64,000 nucleotides of DNA. Source: Galbibacter sp048266365 (GTDB taxonomy: Bacteria; Bacteroidota; Bacteroidia; Flavobacteriales; Flavobacteriaceae). A program made the position numbers and the translations under genes. The notes under the pieces were generated by a model. It was not told the DNA's origin. It searched no databases and saw nothing but the letters and a program-made list of their open reading frames with translations. The stretch's first letter is position 1. Each line of letters opens with the position of its first letter. Location of the stretch: assembly GCF_048266365.1 (NCBI RefSeq), contig NZ_JBLWZP010000010.1, positions 65,452-129,451 on the forward strand, in the 5' to 3' direction. This document shows positions 9,524-18,369 of this stretch, piece by piece.

Positions 9524-9937
9524 TTAATGTGGAAGTTTGGTTTTTAAAAGTCCATATACAAAAGTTCCTGCAACCGCAGCAGCCAATACAATAATCATGG
9601 AGAACAGTCCTGTGCCTATGAGGGTGAATATGGGGCCTGGACAGGCACCTGTGAGCGCCCAGCCTAAACCAAAAATAATACCTCCAATAAGATAGCGATA
9701 CTTAGTTCTGTCTTTTGGTGGGAGTAGCATTGGATCTCCATGGTATGTCTTTAGTTTAAACTTTTTTGAAAGCTGAATTAGGATGACTCCGGTAAGTACA
9801 GCACTTCCTATGATTCCATACATATGGAAGGATTCAAAACGGAACATTTCAAAAATGCGATACCAGGATACAGCTTCTGACTTTACAAGTACTATCCCAA
9901 GTAACATTCCTGTTGCGATAAATTTTATGTATTTCAT
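9524..9937 (-). CDS. YeeE/YedE (DUF6691) half transporter, small subunit
   Basis: The 137-residue membrane protein has about four helices. Its core motif GGIIFGLGWALTGACPGP, with the conserved Cys, is that of YeeE/YedE (TsuA-like) sulfur-compound transporters, which carry thiosulfate through Cys relay sites. It is paired with the larger half upstream, with a gap of about 10 bases. Together the two halves match the length of one full-size transporter. Confidence 0.87.
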   Translation of the reverse strand: MKYIKFIATGMLLGIVLVKSEAVSWYRIFEMFRFESFHMYGIIGSAVLTGVILIQLSKKFKLKTYHGDPMLLPPKDRTKYRYLIGGIIFGLGWALTGACPGPIFTLIGTGLFSMIIVLAAAVAGTFVYGLLKTKLPH

Positions 9938-9947
9938 AATTGAAGTA

Positions 9948-10505
9948 TTAAAATAATAGGGGTAGAATAAAGTGTGTCATAACCAGTCCTCCAATAAAGA
10001 ATCCTGTCACTGCGATAAGTGAAGGAATTTGAAGGTTGCTCAGACCAGTGATGGCATGGCCGGAAGTACAGCCACCTGCGTAACGGGTTCCAAAACCTAC
10101 TAAAAAGCCACCTATAACGAGTATAGTGATTCCTTTTAAACTAAAAACAGCCTCTGATCCAAACATTTCCATTGGGACTAAGGATTCGCCTATATTGTCA
10201 AAACCAAATTCTTGTAATTGGAGTACAGTTGCTGTATTCAACTGCATTAGGGAATGATCACTTAGTAAAAAGTAGGCTATGCAACCTCCTAGAATAGCAC
10301 CAAAGACAACCGTGAGGTTCCACAGTTGTGACTTCCAATCGAATCGGAAGAATTCGGCGTGTTTTCCTGCTCCTCCTATGGAACATAAGGTTCGTAAATT
10401 GGATGAAACCCCAAAGGTTTTACCAAAATAGACCAACAGAAACATGACAAGTGCGAGTATTGGTCCGGATATATACCAGGGCCAAGGTTGAAGTATGAGT
10501 TCCAT
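9948..10505 (-). CDS. YeeE/YedE half transporter, large subunit
   Basis: This is a membrane protein of about 185 residues with several helices and the family motif GFGTRYAGGCTSGHAITGLS, whose Cys is in the conserved relay position. A further in-frame start 27 bases upstream gives a poor N-terminus (MFYIKYFCF), so I chose the ATG beginning MELILQPWPWY. It is the first gene of the minus-strand set 10505 to 7716. The expected function is thiosulfate or other sulfur-compound uptake feeding the persulfide dioxygenase/rhodanese. Confidence 0.87.
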   Translation of the reverse strand: MELILQPWPWYISGPILALVMFLLVYFGKTFGVSSNLRTLCSIGGAGKHAEFFRFDWKSQLWNLTVVFGAILGGCIAYFLLSDHSLMQLNTATVLQLQEFGFDNIGESLVPMEMFGSEAVFSLKGITILVIGGFLVGFGTRYAGGCTSGHAITGLSNLQIPSLIAVTGFFIGGLVMTHFILPLLF

Positions 10506-10602
10506 AAAACAAAAATATTTAATGTAAAACAAAGATAAGTTTTCTTTGTATGCGCAGGTAGTTTAGAACAAGATACCAATAACTCGTTTTTTTTAATTAA
10601 AA

Positions 10603-10636
10603 TTTGGTGCATATATCATAAAATATATTATATTTG
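10603..10636 (+). promoter_or_regulatory. Bacteroidota-type promoter of tRNA-Arg
   Basis: A perfect -7 element of the form TAnnTTTG (TATATTTG, 10629-10636) lies 38 bases before the tRNA. A TTTG element is at 10603-10606. The spacing of 22 bases is slightly long for the usual 19-21, so the -33 assignment is less sure than the -7. Confidence 0.5.
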
Positions 10637-10673
10637 CACCCGCATTTGGGCAATGTCTTATTGCTAATTTAAC

Positions 10674-10747
10674 GGCCTCGTGGCGCAACTGAATAGCGCA
10701 TCTGATTACGGCTCAGAAGGTTGCAGGTTTGAATCCTGCCGAGGTCA
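10674..10747 (+). tRNA. tRNA-Arg (anticodon ACG)
   Basis: A full cloverleaf can be folded. The acceptor stem is GGCCTCG/CGAGGTC with one G-U pair. The anticodon stem TCTGA/TCAGA carries the loop TTACGGC (anticodon ACG). The T-arm has GGTTTGAATCC. CCA is not encoded. Confidence 0.95.
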
Positions 10748-10772
10748 CTTTTAGGTAGTTAAATACCTGCAC

Positions 10773-10815
10773 AAAACCACACAATTCCTATGAATCGTGT
10801 GGTTTTCAAGTTTTT
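10773..10815 (+). terminator. Rho-independent terminator after tRNA-Arg
   Basis: A 15-base-pair stem (AAAACCACACAATTC with GAATCGTGTGGTTTT, one mismatch) closes a CTAT loop and is followed by CAAGTTTTT. It starts 25 bases after the tRNA and would also work in the other direction, because the arms begin with an A-run. Confidence 0.75.
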
Positions 10816-11382
10816 ATGGGTTCATTTAATTTGGATTGAAATGCTATAAAATACTATAAAATGGCCTTTTACACTTGCATATTTCCCTGTACCTTCTAAT
10901 ACATATTTTGCTTTTTCTCGTAATTCTAATAGGACATCATCAATCACTCAATTTATAATGTTATTGGGGTGTATTTTCCGTGGTGGGGAATTATCTCCCG
11001 CATCTTTATTTGAAATCATTCTAATATTTTATTAAATTACTGATCTTTAGTAGTTTATCAGTATTAGTGTTGTGGTGTGTAAATTGGGCACAACATTTGC
11101 TGATGTAGAGATGAGTGTATTTTGTCTTCTTTTAGAATTCAAAGTATTTAAGGGTATTTCTGTAGGCTAATTAATTTAAAAAAGTCAATTAGCCAGGGGG
11201 TACCTTATATCAATATATACGATTGTCAGAAAATAGGCTTTTAGGAGGTTCCAACGAATTCTTCTAGGGGAACTGTTGCTGTTTAGTTTATAAAAGAATC
11301 TCAGTTGGACGATCATTTTCAAAAACAAACATTAAAACAAAATATAAAATAGAAGAAACAGTCTTCATAATACTATAAGATC
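10816..11382. other. Gene-poor stretch with a possible relict ORF on the minus strand
   Basis: No intact gene was found. On the minus strand (about 11018 down to 10838) an ATG opens a frame that looks coding for 24 codons, meets a TGA, and continues in the same frame for about 40 codons (ELREKAKYVLEGTGKYASV is part of it). This looks like a decayed gene beside the tRNA, but the family is not recognisable. From 11041 to 11382 I see only AT-rich sequence, presumably carrying the promoter of the Rnk/GreA-like gene. Confidence 0.4.
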
Positions 11383-11787
11383 ATGGAAAAAACAAAATTA
11401 ATCATCGAGAAGAAGGAACTTGAAGTTCTAAAAGAGTTGGTAAAAAATTCTAATTATTTTAATGATAATGTTCTTAAACAATCCGTTAAAGAACTGCTAG
11501 AAGAACTTAAAGATTCGCAGGTCTTAACCCAGGAAGAAATGCCTGGTGATGCGGTGCGCCTCAACTCAAAAGTGACCGTTAATTTAGCTAATGGTTGGAG
11601 TAATACTTTTAAAATTGTCCATCCTAGAGATAGTGACATAAAGAAAAATCTATTCTCCATACTTTCTCCTATGGGATTTGCCTTATACGGTCATCGTAAA
11701 GCTGACGTGTTTTCTTGGAAATTCCCTGCAGGACCACAGACGATCACAGTCACTGATGTTGATAACTCGGAGGTGGTGCCTCATTAA
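11383..11787 (+). CDS. GreA/GreB C-terminal-domain protein (Rnk-like)
   Basis: The 134-residue protein has a helical N-terminus (about residues 1-50) and a C-terminal GreA/GreB-type FKBP-like domain, ending in PMGFALYGHRKADVFSWKFPAG, the family's segment for RNA polymerase binding. It lacks the long GreA coiled coil, so it resembles Rnk-like regulators that bind the RNA polymerase secondary channel rather than a cleavage factor. It stands alone between the tRNA region and the convergent propeller regulator. Confidence 0.82.
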   Translation: MEKTKLIIEKKELEVLKELVKNSNYFNDNVLKQSVKELLEELKDSQVLTQEEMPGDAVRLNSKVTVNLANGWSNTFKIVHPRDSDIKKNLFSILSPMGFALYGHRKADVFSWKFPAGPQTITVTDVDNSEVVPH

Positions 11788-11926
11788 TGGCATAAGGGCT
11801 CTTGGAGTCTAATGTGTATTAAAGATATTACAAATGATAACACTGTAGATCGCTACTTGGTTATTGTTTGTAATATTTTTTTGTTTACAGCAGATTCAAC
11901 TAGCCTCATCAGACGCAATATGTGCT

Positions 11927-14900
11927 TTAAATAGCGGTCACCTTGGATATCTCTTTTAGTTTATCCAATACCTTTTCGTGGGACTCTAGTTTTAGCTTTT
12001 TCTTCAAACGGTGTCGAGCAATCTTTACAGAACTCACCGAGATACCAAACAAAGTCGCGATATCTTTTGAGGTGAATTTCATCAGAATCAATGCGCATAG
12101 TTTTATATCGCGTTCACTCAGGTTTGGGTACCTGACTTTTAGGTTGTTGATGAAGGCTGGATGGATTTCGTTAAAAAGTGAATAGAAATGATCCCATTCC
12201 TTATCGAACATAAAGCTATCGTTAATATGATTAATTAAGGTCGAAATACTTTTCTTGCTAATTTCTTTTTGTTTTATCTCCTCTTTGAGTTTCTCTTTTA
12301 TGGTATTTAATAAGTCATTTTTATGGACTGCCCTAAGAGTGTTATTGGTCAATTCTTCGTTTTTAAAATTGAGTTCTGCTCTGAGCTGTTTTTGTTGCAG
12401 ATCGTGGTGCTCCTTCTCAATTTTAAGGATTTTCATTTTGTTTCCAAGGATTTTATTTTGTTGGTATTTTACTTCTTCTGTTTTGTTCTCCAGAAGCTGT
12501 TTTAATTTTTGTTCTCTATCTTTTAATACGGAGACTCTCCAGTGATAGGTAATGCTAATGAGAATGATCAGAACAAGGAAGATCACAATTCGAAACCAAA
12601 GCGTCTGCCATAGGGCAGGAAGCACCTTTAGCTGTAAACTGGCGATGTGCTTACTGGGATTGCCATTTTGATCCATGGCCTTTACTTTTAAGGTGTAATT
12701 GCCTGGGTCTAAATTTGTAAATGAGATGGTTCTAAGGTTTCCGACTTCGTTCCAAGAATCCTTTAATTCTTCGATGGAGTAGGCATACCATAAATCCTGT
12801 GATATGATAGGGTCAGAACTAGTGTAGGTAATGGTTAAAAAAGTAGTTTGTGGCTGAAGTTCAATTGTTCGCTCAGGATTATTCTTGTACCTAGCGAGCT
12901 TAATTGAATTAATATGAGATTCTGAATCTTCATTTTTTGCAATTACAGAGGTGAAATTAATTTTAGATTCTAGGGTAGTGGGTTGTAATTGGTGCGGTGA
13001 AAAAGACGAAAGTCCGAAGGCCCCTGCCATGAGTATATCTCCGTTTTTCGCTAAATATGCGCCACTTCCGTTAAAGGTATAGATGCCATCATTTTCGTTA
13101 AAGTTGGTTATGCTCCCCGAAGTATCTATTTTAGTTAGACCCATATTGGTACTCAACCAGATATTGTTAGAATGGTCTTTTAAAATTCCTTCAATAGTAT
13201 TTCCTTTTATTTTATCGAATTGCTTATAACGCTCAAATGTGTTGTTTGAACGATTGTACTTATTGAGTCCATAACCGTAGGTTCCGACTAAGATGTTTAG
13301 GTCATTAGTTTGACCAATGGATCGAATATAGTTGCCACTTATTGAGCTACTGTCTTGGTCGTGATGATAATAACTATATTGTTTATAGGATGTTCCGTCT
13401 TTTTCATACCGAAATAGGCCGTTGGAGGTTCCGACCCACATGTCGCCTTTTACATCTTTTAAAATGACATTTACCAGGTTGGAAGAGGATCGCTCATGCT
13501 CATTGGGAAATAGATGTTGTTTTATATTGAATTGGCTGTCAAACACCGTTATTCCGATCCTGTGTCCAACCCATATATCTCCATGTTTATCCAGTTCCAA
13601 GGCGTAGGCTCCCTTTAATCTACTGAACTCATTAATGGGGATAAATTTATTGGTTTTGATATCAAGAATACTCAGTCCACCTCTAAGGGTGGCAATCCAT
13701 AATCTATTATTTTTGTCCTCCAAAAGTGACATCACAATACTTCCGTTGAGGTCTGTATTAATTGCCGGGTTGTCTATGTAGAAGGAGGAGGTTTTATCTT
13801 TGGGGTTGTAACGAACTAATCCGTTTCTCCCGGCAGAAAGCCATATGTGTCCGAAACTATCTTCAAGTATGGTCGATCCCTGTTGATCCTTATGTGAAAA
13901 ACCTATTTCTAGTGCGGGAATATTTTTTATGACGAATCTATTTTTGACAATCGATAGTCCGCCATGCACTGTAGCCAGTAGAATATTGTTGTTATGCCCT
14001 CTCTCAATGGCCAGTATAGAATTGTCTGGAATGTTCTCGGGATTGTAGTAGTTCTGAGTGTAGTAATGGAACTCCTCGCTTGTTTTGTCATAGAGGTTTA
14101 AACCGCCTCCATCAGTGCCTATCCAAACCTTTCGTTTTTCGCTCAGCAGGCATAATACAATATTGTTGTTAATAGATGTCCCCGGATTCGAATTTCTTTT
14201 ATAATGTCTCACCTCACTTCGAGAAATATTTATTTTAAAAAGGCCGTTTCCATTTGTAGCTACCCAAAGGTATCCGTCTTGGTCCATGGTGAGATCATTG
14301 ACTCTGGTGTTGTTTGTTTGTTGATCCAGTGGAATCGAGGTAACTTTGTCATTTTTAAGCGTTAGAACCATTCCTTTAGCGGTGCCCAAAAATAGGCTCT
14401 CGTCTGAACCTTTATGTATTGAGGTGATAGTTTGCCTTTCTAAAGTAGGGATAAGCTTAAGACTTCCATCAATAATATTTCCTTGTTCGTTGTATTTAAA
14501 CTTAAGCAGTGCACCTGTATCGGTACCTAGGTACGCCAAATCTCCGTCAATTAGTGCCATGCTAATAATATTTTGACTCAAGTACTGACGAAGATCAATA
14601 TTCGGATGTTGAATTTTTTTAAACTCCCGATCTCCTTTAATTAAAACATAAAGCCCAGTGTAGGTGGTCGCCCATATGTTTTGATACGCATCTTCTGCTA
14701 ATTTATTGACATTAGAGTTCCTCGGTAAGGTATATGGGATAGTTTTATCACCGTCATATCTATCTATGGCAATTCTATTGCCCATCCATAGTATTCCATT
14801 AGAGTCCTGAAGTACTGCAGAGATTCGTTTGGAAGAAATGCCTTGCTTATGATCAATGGTTTTAAATCGCAAATCATATTGCTGGGCAAATGTTAGGTTT

Positions 14901-14935
14901 AATGATAGTAGAAAAAATAATACTAATTTACGCAT
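11927..14935 (-). CDS. Membrane-anchored propeller sensor with LuxR-type HTH (SusCD regulator)
   Basis: The 1002-residue one-protein regulator has a signal peptide (MRKLVLFFLLSLNLTFAQ). Many Reg_prop beta-propeller repeats with the DxxGxLWVGT pattern fill residues 20-650. A Y_Y_Y domain sits at about 690-760 and one membrane helix near 765-785. A coiled coil of about 100 residues leads to a C-terminal LuxR/GerE-like helix-turn-helix (about 930-1000, SERDIKLCALILMKFTSKDI). There is no histidine kinase or receiver domain, unlike hybrid two-component regulators of PULs. It is divergent from the first SusC gene across 309 bases, so it probably senses an oligosaccharide in the periplasm and controls 15245-20100. 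How a membrane-bound HTH reaches DNA is not shown by the sequence. Confidence 0.88.
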   Translation of the reverse strand: MRKLVLFFLLSLNLTFAQQYDLRFKTIDHKQGISSKRISAVLQDSNGILWMGNRIAIDRYDGDKTIPYTLPRNSNVNKLAEDAYQNIWATTYTGLYVLIKGDREFKKIQHPNIDLRQYLSQNIISMALIDGDLAYLGTDTGALLKFKYNEQGNIIDGSLKLIPTLERQTITSIHKGSDESLFLGTAKGMVLTLKNDKVTSIPLDQQTNNTRVNDLTMDQDGYLWVATNGNGLFKINISRSEVRHYKRNSNPGTSINNNIVLCLLSEKRKVWIGTDGGGLNLYDKTSEEFHYYTQNYYNPENIPDNSILAIERGHNNNILLATVHGGLSIVKNRFVIKNIPALEIGFSHKDQQGSTILEDSFGHIWLSAGRNGLVRYNPKDKTSSFYIDNPAINTDLNGSIVMSLLEDKNNRLWIATLRGGLSILDIKTNKFIPINEFSRLKGAYALELDKHGDIWVGHRIGITVFDSQFNIKQHLFPNEHERSSSNLVNVILKDVKGDMWVGTSNGLFRYEKDGTSYKQYSYYHHDQDSSSISGNYIRSIGQTNDLNILVGTYGYGLNKYNRSNNTFERYKQFDKIKGNTIEGILKDHSNNIWLSTNMGLTKIDTSGSITNFNENDGIYTFNGSGAYLAKNGDILMAGAFGLSSFSPHQLQPTTLESKINFTSVIAKNEDSESHINSIKLARYKNNPERTIELQPQTTFLTITYTSSDPIISQDLWYAYSIEELKDSWNEVGNLRTISFTNLDPGNYTLKVKAMDQNGNPSKHIASLQLKVLPALWQTLWFRIVIFLVLIILISITYHWRVSVLKDREQKLKQLLENKTEEVKYQQNKILGNKMKILKIEKEHHDLQQKQLRAELNFKNEELTNNTLRAVHKNDLLNTIKEKLKEEIKQKEISKKSISTLINHINDSFMFDKEWDHFYSLFNEIHPAFINNLKVRYPNLSERDIKLCALILMKFTSKDIATLFGISVSSVKIARHRLKKKLKLESHEKVLDKLKEISKVTAI

Positions 14936-15244
14936 CGCACATTTCTCTTTTGTTACCCATTGATTATCTGTGTTATATATCTATGTACGACATATATGTG
15001 TCGCTTAACACCTATAAATACTGGGTATTACCGATGGGGAAGATACAACATGTATCCCAAAAGTAAAACAATAGTATCCTAAATGTTGCCCTATTTTATT
15101 AACACTTATTTAACTTATTGCATACTTTGCTCGCCGAAATCGAACCTCAGAGCTCTGGTTATTTACGGTTTCTTATAAAATTTATGAATTCTAATTTATC
15201 GACTACTATTAGCTATTAATCAAAAACTATCTAACAAACTATTT
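14936..15244. other. Divergent regulatory region between the propeller regulator and SusC
   Basis: This gene-free gap of 309 bases contains the inverted repeat annotated separately at 14988-15003. It is otherwise AT-rich, with no convincing complete promoter pair. A TACTTTG element near 15123-15129 is one base short of the -7 consensus. The SusC leader is probably about 100 bases long. Confidence 0.45.
14988..15003. promoter_or_regulatory. Inverted repeat, candidate operator
   Basis: CGACA and TGTCG form a perfect 5-base inverted repeat around six bases (CGACATATATGTGTCG), 52 bases upstream of the regulator ATG. It is a candidate binding site for the LuxR-type HTH, placed where it could act on both divergent genes. 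The assignment is inference. Confidence 0.35.
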
Positions 15245-18200
15245 ATGAAAAACTTAATTCTTTTGTTTTGTGTTTTTTGTTCCTGCATACCGCTGGTTGC
15301 ACAACAAAATGTCATCACAGTGAAAGGGCAGGTTATGGATACAGAGATGGATTCCCCCATTCCTGGCGTTAACGTCCTTGAAAAAAATACAACTAACGGA
15401 ACGATGACCGATTTTGATGGGGAGTTTAGCATCACCGTTAAACGTGGTACAACGGTAACCTTTAGTTATATCGGGTACCAGACTCAAGAGGTCCTTATTA
15501 AAGATGATGCGCCACTTTCAATCGGCTTGACTATGTCAGCGGAAAACTTGGATGAAGTGGTACTTGTTGGTTATGGTGTTCAGAAGAAAGAAAACCTAAC
15601 CGGTGCAGTAAGTACAATCTCCGCAGAAAAAATTGAGAACAGACCTGTTACTGATGTTATGCAGGCCATACAAGGAGCAGCTCCTGGTTTACAACTAACT
15701 GTTGGAAACTCTGGCGGGGAGCCCGGTGCTAGCATGAATATCAGTATTAGAGGTGCTGGAAATTTACAAGGAACTGGAGCTCCATTGGTTATTGTAGATG
15801 ACATTCCATTAAATAATCCTAGTGATATGAATGATATCAATCCCAATGATATTGAGAGTATATCCGTGTTAAAAGATGCTGCCTCCTCTGCTATTTACGG
15901 ATCCAGAGCTGCATTTGGGGTGATATTAATAAAAACCAAGAGTGGAACAGCGACGGATGGTCATAAATTTAACTACTCCAACAATTTTTCTTATTCTTCT
16001 CCTTTGAATTTACCGGAAATGATGAACTCCCTTGAGTTTGCTGAATATTTTAATTTGGCAGCTACAAATGGTGGGAGAAGCGTATTGTTCACTGAGGATG
16101 TAATAGGACGAATTAAAGCTTATATGAATGATCCTGTAAATACTCCTGTTACTGTGCCGACAGAAGATGGTACCAGATGGCAACAGTATTCTGGATCGAA
16201 TGCCAATACGGATTGGTTTGATGTGATGTACAAGGACATTGTACTTCGTAAACAACACAACCTTAGTTTCTCCGGTAAACAAAAGGATGTGAGTTATCAC
16301 GTTGCGGCAGGGCTCTTAGATGCCCCTGGTGTAATGAGCTATGGCGACGATTCTTATAAACGTTATAACTTAAATGCAAAATTCACTGCTAAAATGACCG
16401 ATTGGTTCCGATTTAATGTGAATATGCGAATGGCTAGAATAGATCAAGAGCGTCCAAGCTATGATCCGGGACTGTATTTACACAACATTGCCAGACGTTG
16501 GCCAACCAATGGCGTGGTGATGCCTAATGGAAGTTTTAGTGATGGGTCCGAGATTCCGTTCATTGTAGACGGAGGAAGAAGAAACTCGGAATCTTATAAT
16601 TCGAATCTATCTTTAAACTTAATTTTTGAACCTATAAAGGATTTAAAATTAACGACAAGTTTGTTGTATAGAAATTACCATACTGAAATACAAAGCCACA
16701 GTGCCAAAGTCTCTGTTACTGAGCCTGATGGAGCCGAACGTCTGATTCGTCAAAACAACAGTATCAATAATTATGCGTCAAAGAATACTTATATATCTCC
16801 AAACTTGGTGGTGTCCTATAAGAAATCTATTAACAACGCACATAACTTTGATGGACTTATTGGTTTCCAACAAGAAGAAACTAAGTACAATTCTTTATCT
16901 GGAAGTAAGGATGATTTGATCACCGAAAGTGTTCCATCTATTAGAACTGCAGTAGGAGAGGATTATGTTGATGCTACCTTGGGTTCTTATGTGACCAGAG
17001 GTTATTTCGGACGTATCGGGTATAACTATAAAGAAAAATATTTACTTGAAGTTAACGGTCGTTACGATGCTTCGTCTCGGTTTGCTGAGGACATGAGATG
17101 GGATTTCTTCCCTTCAATATCTGTGGGATATAACGTTGCCAAAGAAGGATTTTGGAATATCGATGCGATCAGTACATTTAAACTCCGTTATTCAACGGGT
17201 AGTATTGGTAACCAAAATGTTGCAAATTACCTGTATATAGGACGCATGCCTATTCGAACTAACCTTTGGTGGTTAACCGATAGCGGACGACCAAATTACA
17301 CCTTGACACCTGGACTTATTAGTCCTGATATTACTTGGGAAACAGTATCTACTGATAACTACGGTTTAGATATCAGCGCATTAAACCAACGTTTAGACCT
17401 TACTTTCGAGCTCTTTAAAAGAACAACAGAGAACATGTTCGGGCCTGCTGAGCGTTACCCTGCATTATTGGGTACCGGAGCTCCACAATCTAACAATGCT
17501 TCTTTAGAAACTAAAGGTTTTGAACTCAGTGCAAATTGGAGAGATAACATTGGAGACTTTGGGTATAACATTGGTTTCATTGTTTCTGATGCTGTCACAA
17601 AGGTTACTGAATATTCTAATCCTAACAATTTGTTGAATACCTATAGGGTAGGAGAAGAATTGGGAGAAATTTGGGGATTTGAAACCGTTGGTTTGTATCA
17701 ATCACAAGCTGAGATTGACAATGGTCCGGATCAGTCTGCTATATGGGGTGGTGATTGGCAACCAGGAGACGTTCAATACGTTGACCAAAATGGAGATAAC
17801 ATCATCGACTACGGAGATAGCACACTAGATAACCCAGGTGACCGTGTCATTATTGGTAATTCAACTCCACGTTATACCTACTCTATAAATGGCGGTATGA
17901 ATTATAAAGGAATCGACTTCTCAATGTTTTGGCAGGGTGTTGGTAAGCGGGATCTTTGGACTGGAGGAGCTTATACCTATGGTGCAGTTGGAAACCAATG
18001 GCAGTCTGCTGGGTTGAAATCCCATTTAGATCACTGGACTGAAGATAATCCAAATGGATTTTATCCAAGGCCTACCTTTAACAATGCTGAGCGAAATCAA
18101 CAGACACAAACACGCTATTTACAAGATGCATCTTACTTGCGTTTAAAAAATGTCACTTTAGGCTATAGCTTCTCTGATCAGATCCTAGAGCGTTTACGCA

Positions 18201-18358
18201 TGGAGCGTATCAGAGTGTATGTATCGGCAGAGAACCTGTTAACCATTACTAATATTTCTGATGTTTTTGATCCTGAGGCCACAGGTGGAAGATGGGGGAA
18301 TGGGAAAATTTACCCACTTCAAAAATCAATTGCAATTGGTCTAAATGTTGAATTTTAA
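15245..18358 (+). CDS. SusC/RagA-family TonB-dependent outer membrane receptor (pair 1)
   Basis: The 1037-residue protein is an outer membrane beta-barrel that imports oligosaccharides using TonB energy. After a signal peptide ending in VAQQ comes a CarboxypepD_reg-like domain (about 25-100, PIPGVNVLEKNTTNGTMTD). The SusC TonB box region follows (LDEVVLVGYGVQKKENLTGAVS), then the plug with SVLKDAASSAIYGSRAAFGV. The barrel ends in the aromatic strand LQKSIAIGLNVEF, with terminal Phe as expected for BAM recognition. SusD follows after 11 bases. The divergent regulator suggests substrate-dependent induction. Confidence 0.95.
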   Translation: MKNLILLFCVFCSCIPLVAQQNVITVKGQVMDTEMDSPIPGVNVLEKNTTNGTMTDFDGEFSITVKRGTTVTFSYIGYQTQEVLIKDDAPLSIGLTMSAENLDEVVLVGYGVQKKENLTGAVSTISAEKIENRPVTDVMQAIQGAAPGLQLTVGNSGGEPGASMNISIRGAGNLQGTGAPLVIVDDIPLNNPSDMNDINPNDIESISVLKDAASSAIYGSRAAFGVILIKTKSGTATDGHKFNYSNNFSYSSPLNLPEMMNSLEFAEYFNLAATNGGRSVLFTEDVIGRIKAYMNDPVNTPVTVPTEDGTRWQQYSGSNANTDWFDVMYKDIVLRKQHNLSFSGKQKDVSYHVAAGLLDAPGVMSYGDDSYKRYNLNAKFTAKMTDWFRFNVNMRMARIDQERPSYDPGLYLHNIARRWPTNGVVMPNGSFSDGSEIPFIVDGGRRNSESYNSNLSLNLIFEPIKDLKLTTSLLYRNYHTEIQSHSAKVSVTEPDGAERLIRQNNSINNYASKNTYISPNLVVSYKKSINNAHNFDGLIGFQQEETKYNSLSGSKDDLITESVPSIRTAVGEDYVDATLGSYVTRGYFGRIGYNYKEKYLLEVNGRYDASSRFAEDMRWDFFPSISVGYNVAKEGFWNIDAISTFKLRYSTGSIGNQNVANYLYIGRMPIRTNLWWLTDSGRPNYTLTPGLISPDITWETVSTDNYGLDISALNQRLDLTFELFKRTTENMFGPAERYPALLGTGAPQSNNASLETKGFELSANWRDNIGDFGYNIGFIVSDAVTKVTEYSNPNNLLNTYRVGEELGEIWGFETVGLYQSQAEIDNGPDQSAIWGGDWQPGDVQYVDQNGDNIIDYGDSTLDNPGDRVIIGNSTPRYTYSINGGMNYKGIDFSMFWQGVGKRDLWTGGAYTYGAVGNQWQSAGLKSHLDHWTEDNPNGFYPRPTFNNAERNQQTQTRYLQDASYLRLKNVTLGYSFSDQILERLRMERIRVYVSAENLLTITNISDVFDPEATGGRWGNGKIYPLQKSIAIGLNVEF

Positions 18359-18369
18359 AACTAGCTCTA

